Shown here: one piece after another, positions 63,141 through 64,000 of the stretch
Position numbering within the stretch: position 1 is the stretch's first letter
How the letters are laid out: every line of letters begins with the position of its first letter
Assembly (NCBI GenBank): GCA_905221605.1
Contig: CAJNDS010002523.1
Location: 674,001-738,000 of the forward strand
From: Symbiodinium natans
Lineage: Eukaryota; Sar; Dinophyceae; Suessiales; Symbiodiniaceae
Reading direction: 5' to 3'
Length of the DNA: 64,000 bases
Position numbers and translations under genes: made by a program
Notes under the pieces: generated by a model
Told to the model about the DNA's origin: nothing
Seen by the model: the letters and a program-made list of their open reading frames with translations, nothing else
The model's database searches: none

Positions 63141-64000
63141 ACTTGGAGGGTACTTTGGGGCGCAAGTTTTCCGTAGAAAAGGAACCTGGACCCTGTGGGT
63201 AATTCCTGTTGTGGTTGAAGTTTAGCCCGGAACCTGCCAGGGCCGTTAGGGTCCCTTTGAGAGGTCGGCTTCCAGGTGGGGTTTGGGGGTTTGGGTCTAG
63301 AGTGTTGGGTGGTGTAGAGTTGGGGGCTGAGGGGTTTTGGTCGAGGGGTTGAGGTTCAGTGGTTTGGGGTCCCTGCAGGTTTTCAAGGGCTCGGGGTTTA
63401 GGGTTTGGGGTTCGGGGCTCAGGCAGCCGGCGCGTATAGGCGCCGAGTCGGTCACTTTGTTTTCTCCTTTTTGGGGTGCTATAAATCCCCTACAAAAACC
63501 GAAAAGGTAGCTGCTCTCTTTTTTGGAAATGAGCACAAAAGGTGCCCAATCCCAAAACCCTAAATCTAAAACCCGAAGCCCCAAACCCTAAACCCACAGT
63601 TGGCGGCAGGAGTCGCCACAGGAGCATCCCAGCTCCGGGACGGAGGCCTTGCTGCTTGCTGCCCCGGTTTAGGGGGGTCTTGAGTGTTGGGTGGTTTAGC
63701 GTCTAGGGTTTCGGCTTGAGGGGTTTAGAGTTGGGGCTTAGGGGTTTTGGGGTCGAGGGGTTCAGGTTCAGTGGTTTGGGGGACGCGACCCTGCAAGTTT
63801 TCTAGGGCTAGGGGTTTAGGCTAGCGCCCTTCATTGCGGCCCCGAAGGTTTTTGGCACGTTTCATTTGGTGGTGGGGGGGGGGGGTTATAATGTCCATTA
63901 ATGTATGGCGACCCTGCCCAAAACATCGGTATTTACAGCGTTTTTTGCCAAGGATGTTTGACGTTTACGGAACAAGACACGCAGCTACCAGCGTTCACGC

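Larger units (their letters stand above)
27500..64000. repeat. domain of degenerate telomere-like heptamers on both strands
   Basis: From about 27.5 kb nearly every few hundred bases carry exact or one- to two-mismatch CCCTAAA or TTTAGGG words, many in short runs such as CCCTAAACCCTAAAC. Patches of C-strand words (30-400 bp) alternate with patches of G-strand words. The arrays are too broken for a chromosome end. Longest exact runs are two to three units. Short exon-like islands and unique segments interrupt the words, and 58.7-59.9 kb is nearly free of them. I infer that much of this is intron sequence built from telomere-like material. Confidence 0.85.

Noticed and set aside
22090-64000. 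A chromosome end (telomere) or subtelomeric array
   Set aside because: Exact tandem runs reach only two or three units, both strand orientations alternate many times, and exon-like sequence is interspersed. A true telomere is a long single-orientation array.
1-64000. tRNA or rRNA genes
   Set aside because: I looked for conserved tRNA box motifs and rRNA core sequences by eye and found nothing convincing. A covariance-model scan would be decisive.

Overview
The window looks like nuclear DNA of a dinoflagellate, probably of the Suessiales/Symbiodiniaceae type. The grounds are: clearly spliced protein genes on both strands with no bacterial operon layout; introns that join reading frames cleanly only if GC or GA is accepted as the 5' splice dinucleotide, as known in dinoflagellates; a tandem array of DUF4116-repeat genes; a calpain with EF-hands and a NADAR gene of the kind abundant in these algae; a possible degenerate spliced-leader relic just upstream of the calpain start; and TTTAGGG-type (plant/dinoflagellate) telomere words over more than half the window. 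No database search was possible, so the organism call is an inference.

Layout. 0-22 kb is a gene-bearing compartment with ordinary introns of roughly 0.1-0.3 kb, plus one long one. It holds a multi-exon right-handed beta-helix protein (about 0.15-2.63 kb), an EF-hand/calpain protease whose Cys, His and Asn exons are all visible (4.51-9.78 kb), a diverged direct duplication (11.7-13.2 kb), four tandem DUF4116-repeat blocks (13.7-16.3 kb), a pair of inverted degenerate repeat arrays (16.6-17.7 kb), and a NADAR gene with a one-base frame break followed by a small acidic ORF (21.0-21.9 kb). 22-27.5 kb is a transition zone with a first patch of telomere-like words, a foldback element of about 0.5 kb, a short minisatellite and AT-rich microsatellites.

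27.5-64 kb is very different. It is filled with degenerate telomere-like heptamers, CCCTAAA-like and TTTAGGG-like patches alternating on the two strands, broken by short exon-like islands (about 45-140 bp) with good splice sites and coding character. In most cases an island sits where C-strand words change to G-strand words, so each presumed intron begins with TTTAGGG-type sequence and ends with CCCTAAA-type sequence and could fold into a hairpin. Three clean exon ends read directly into GTTTAGG(G) as the donor site. This is the most unusual structure in the window. Several islands end in stop codons and at least one is on the minus strand, so more than one gene is present. I could not assign a family to these islands.

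Other accessory structures are several tandem repeats (about 11, 44 and 74 bp, and one irregular 26-55 bp repeat), long G/C homopolymers, a frame-broken MORN-repeat relic inside a telomere-word-free island (58.7-59.9 kb), and a short run of exact telomere repeats at 62.77 kb. No rRNA, tRNA or CRISPR array was recognised.
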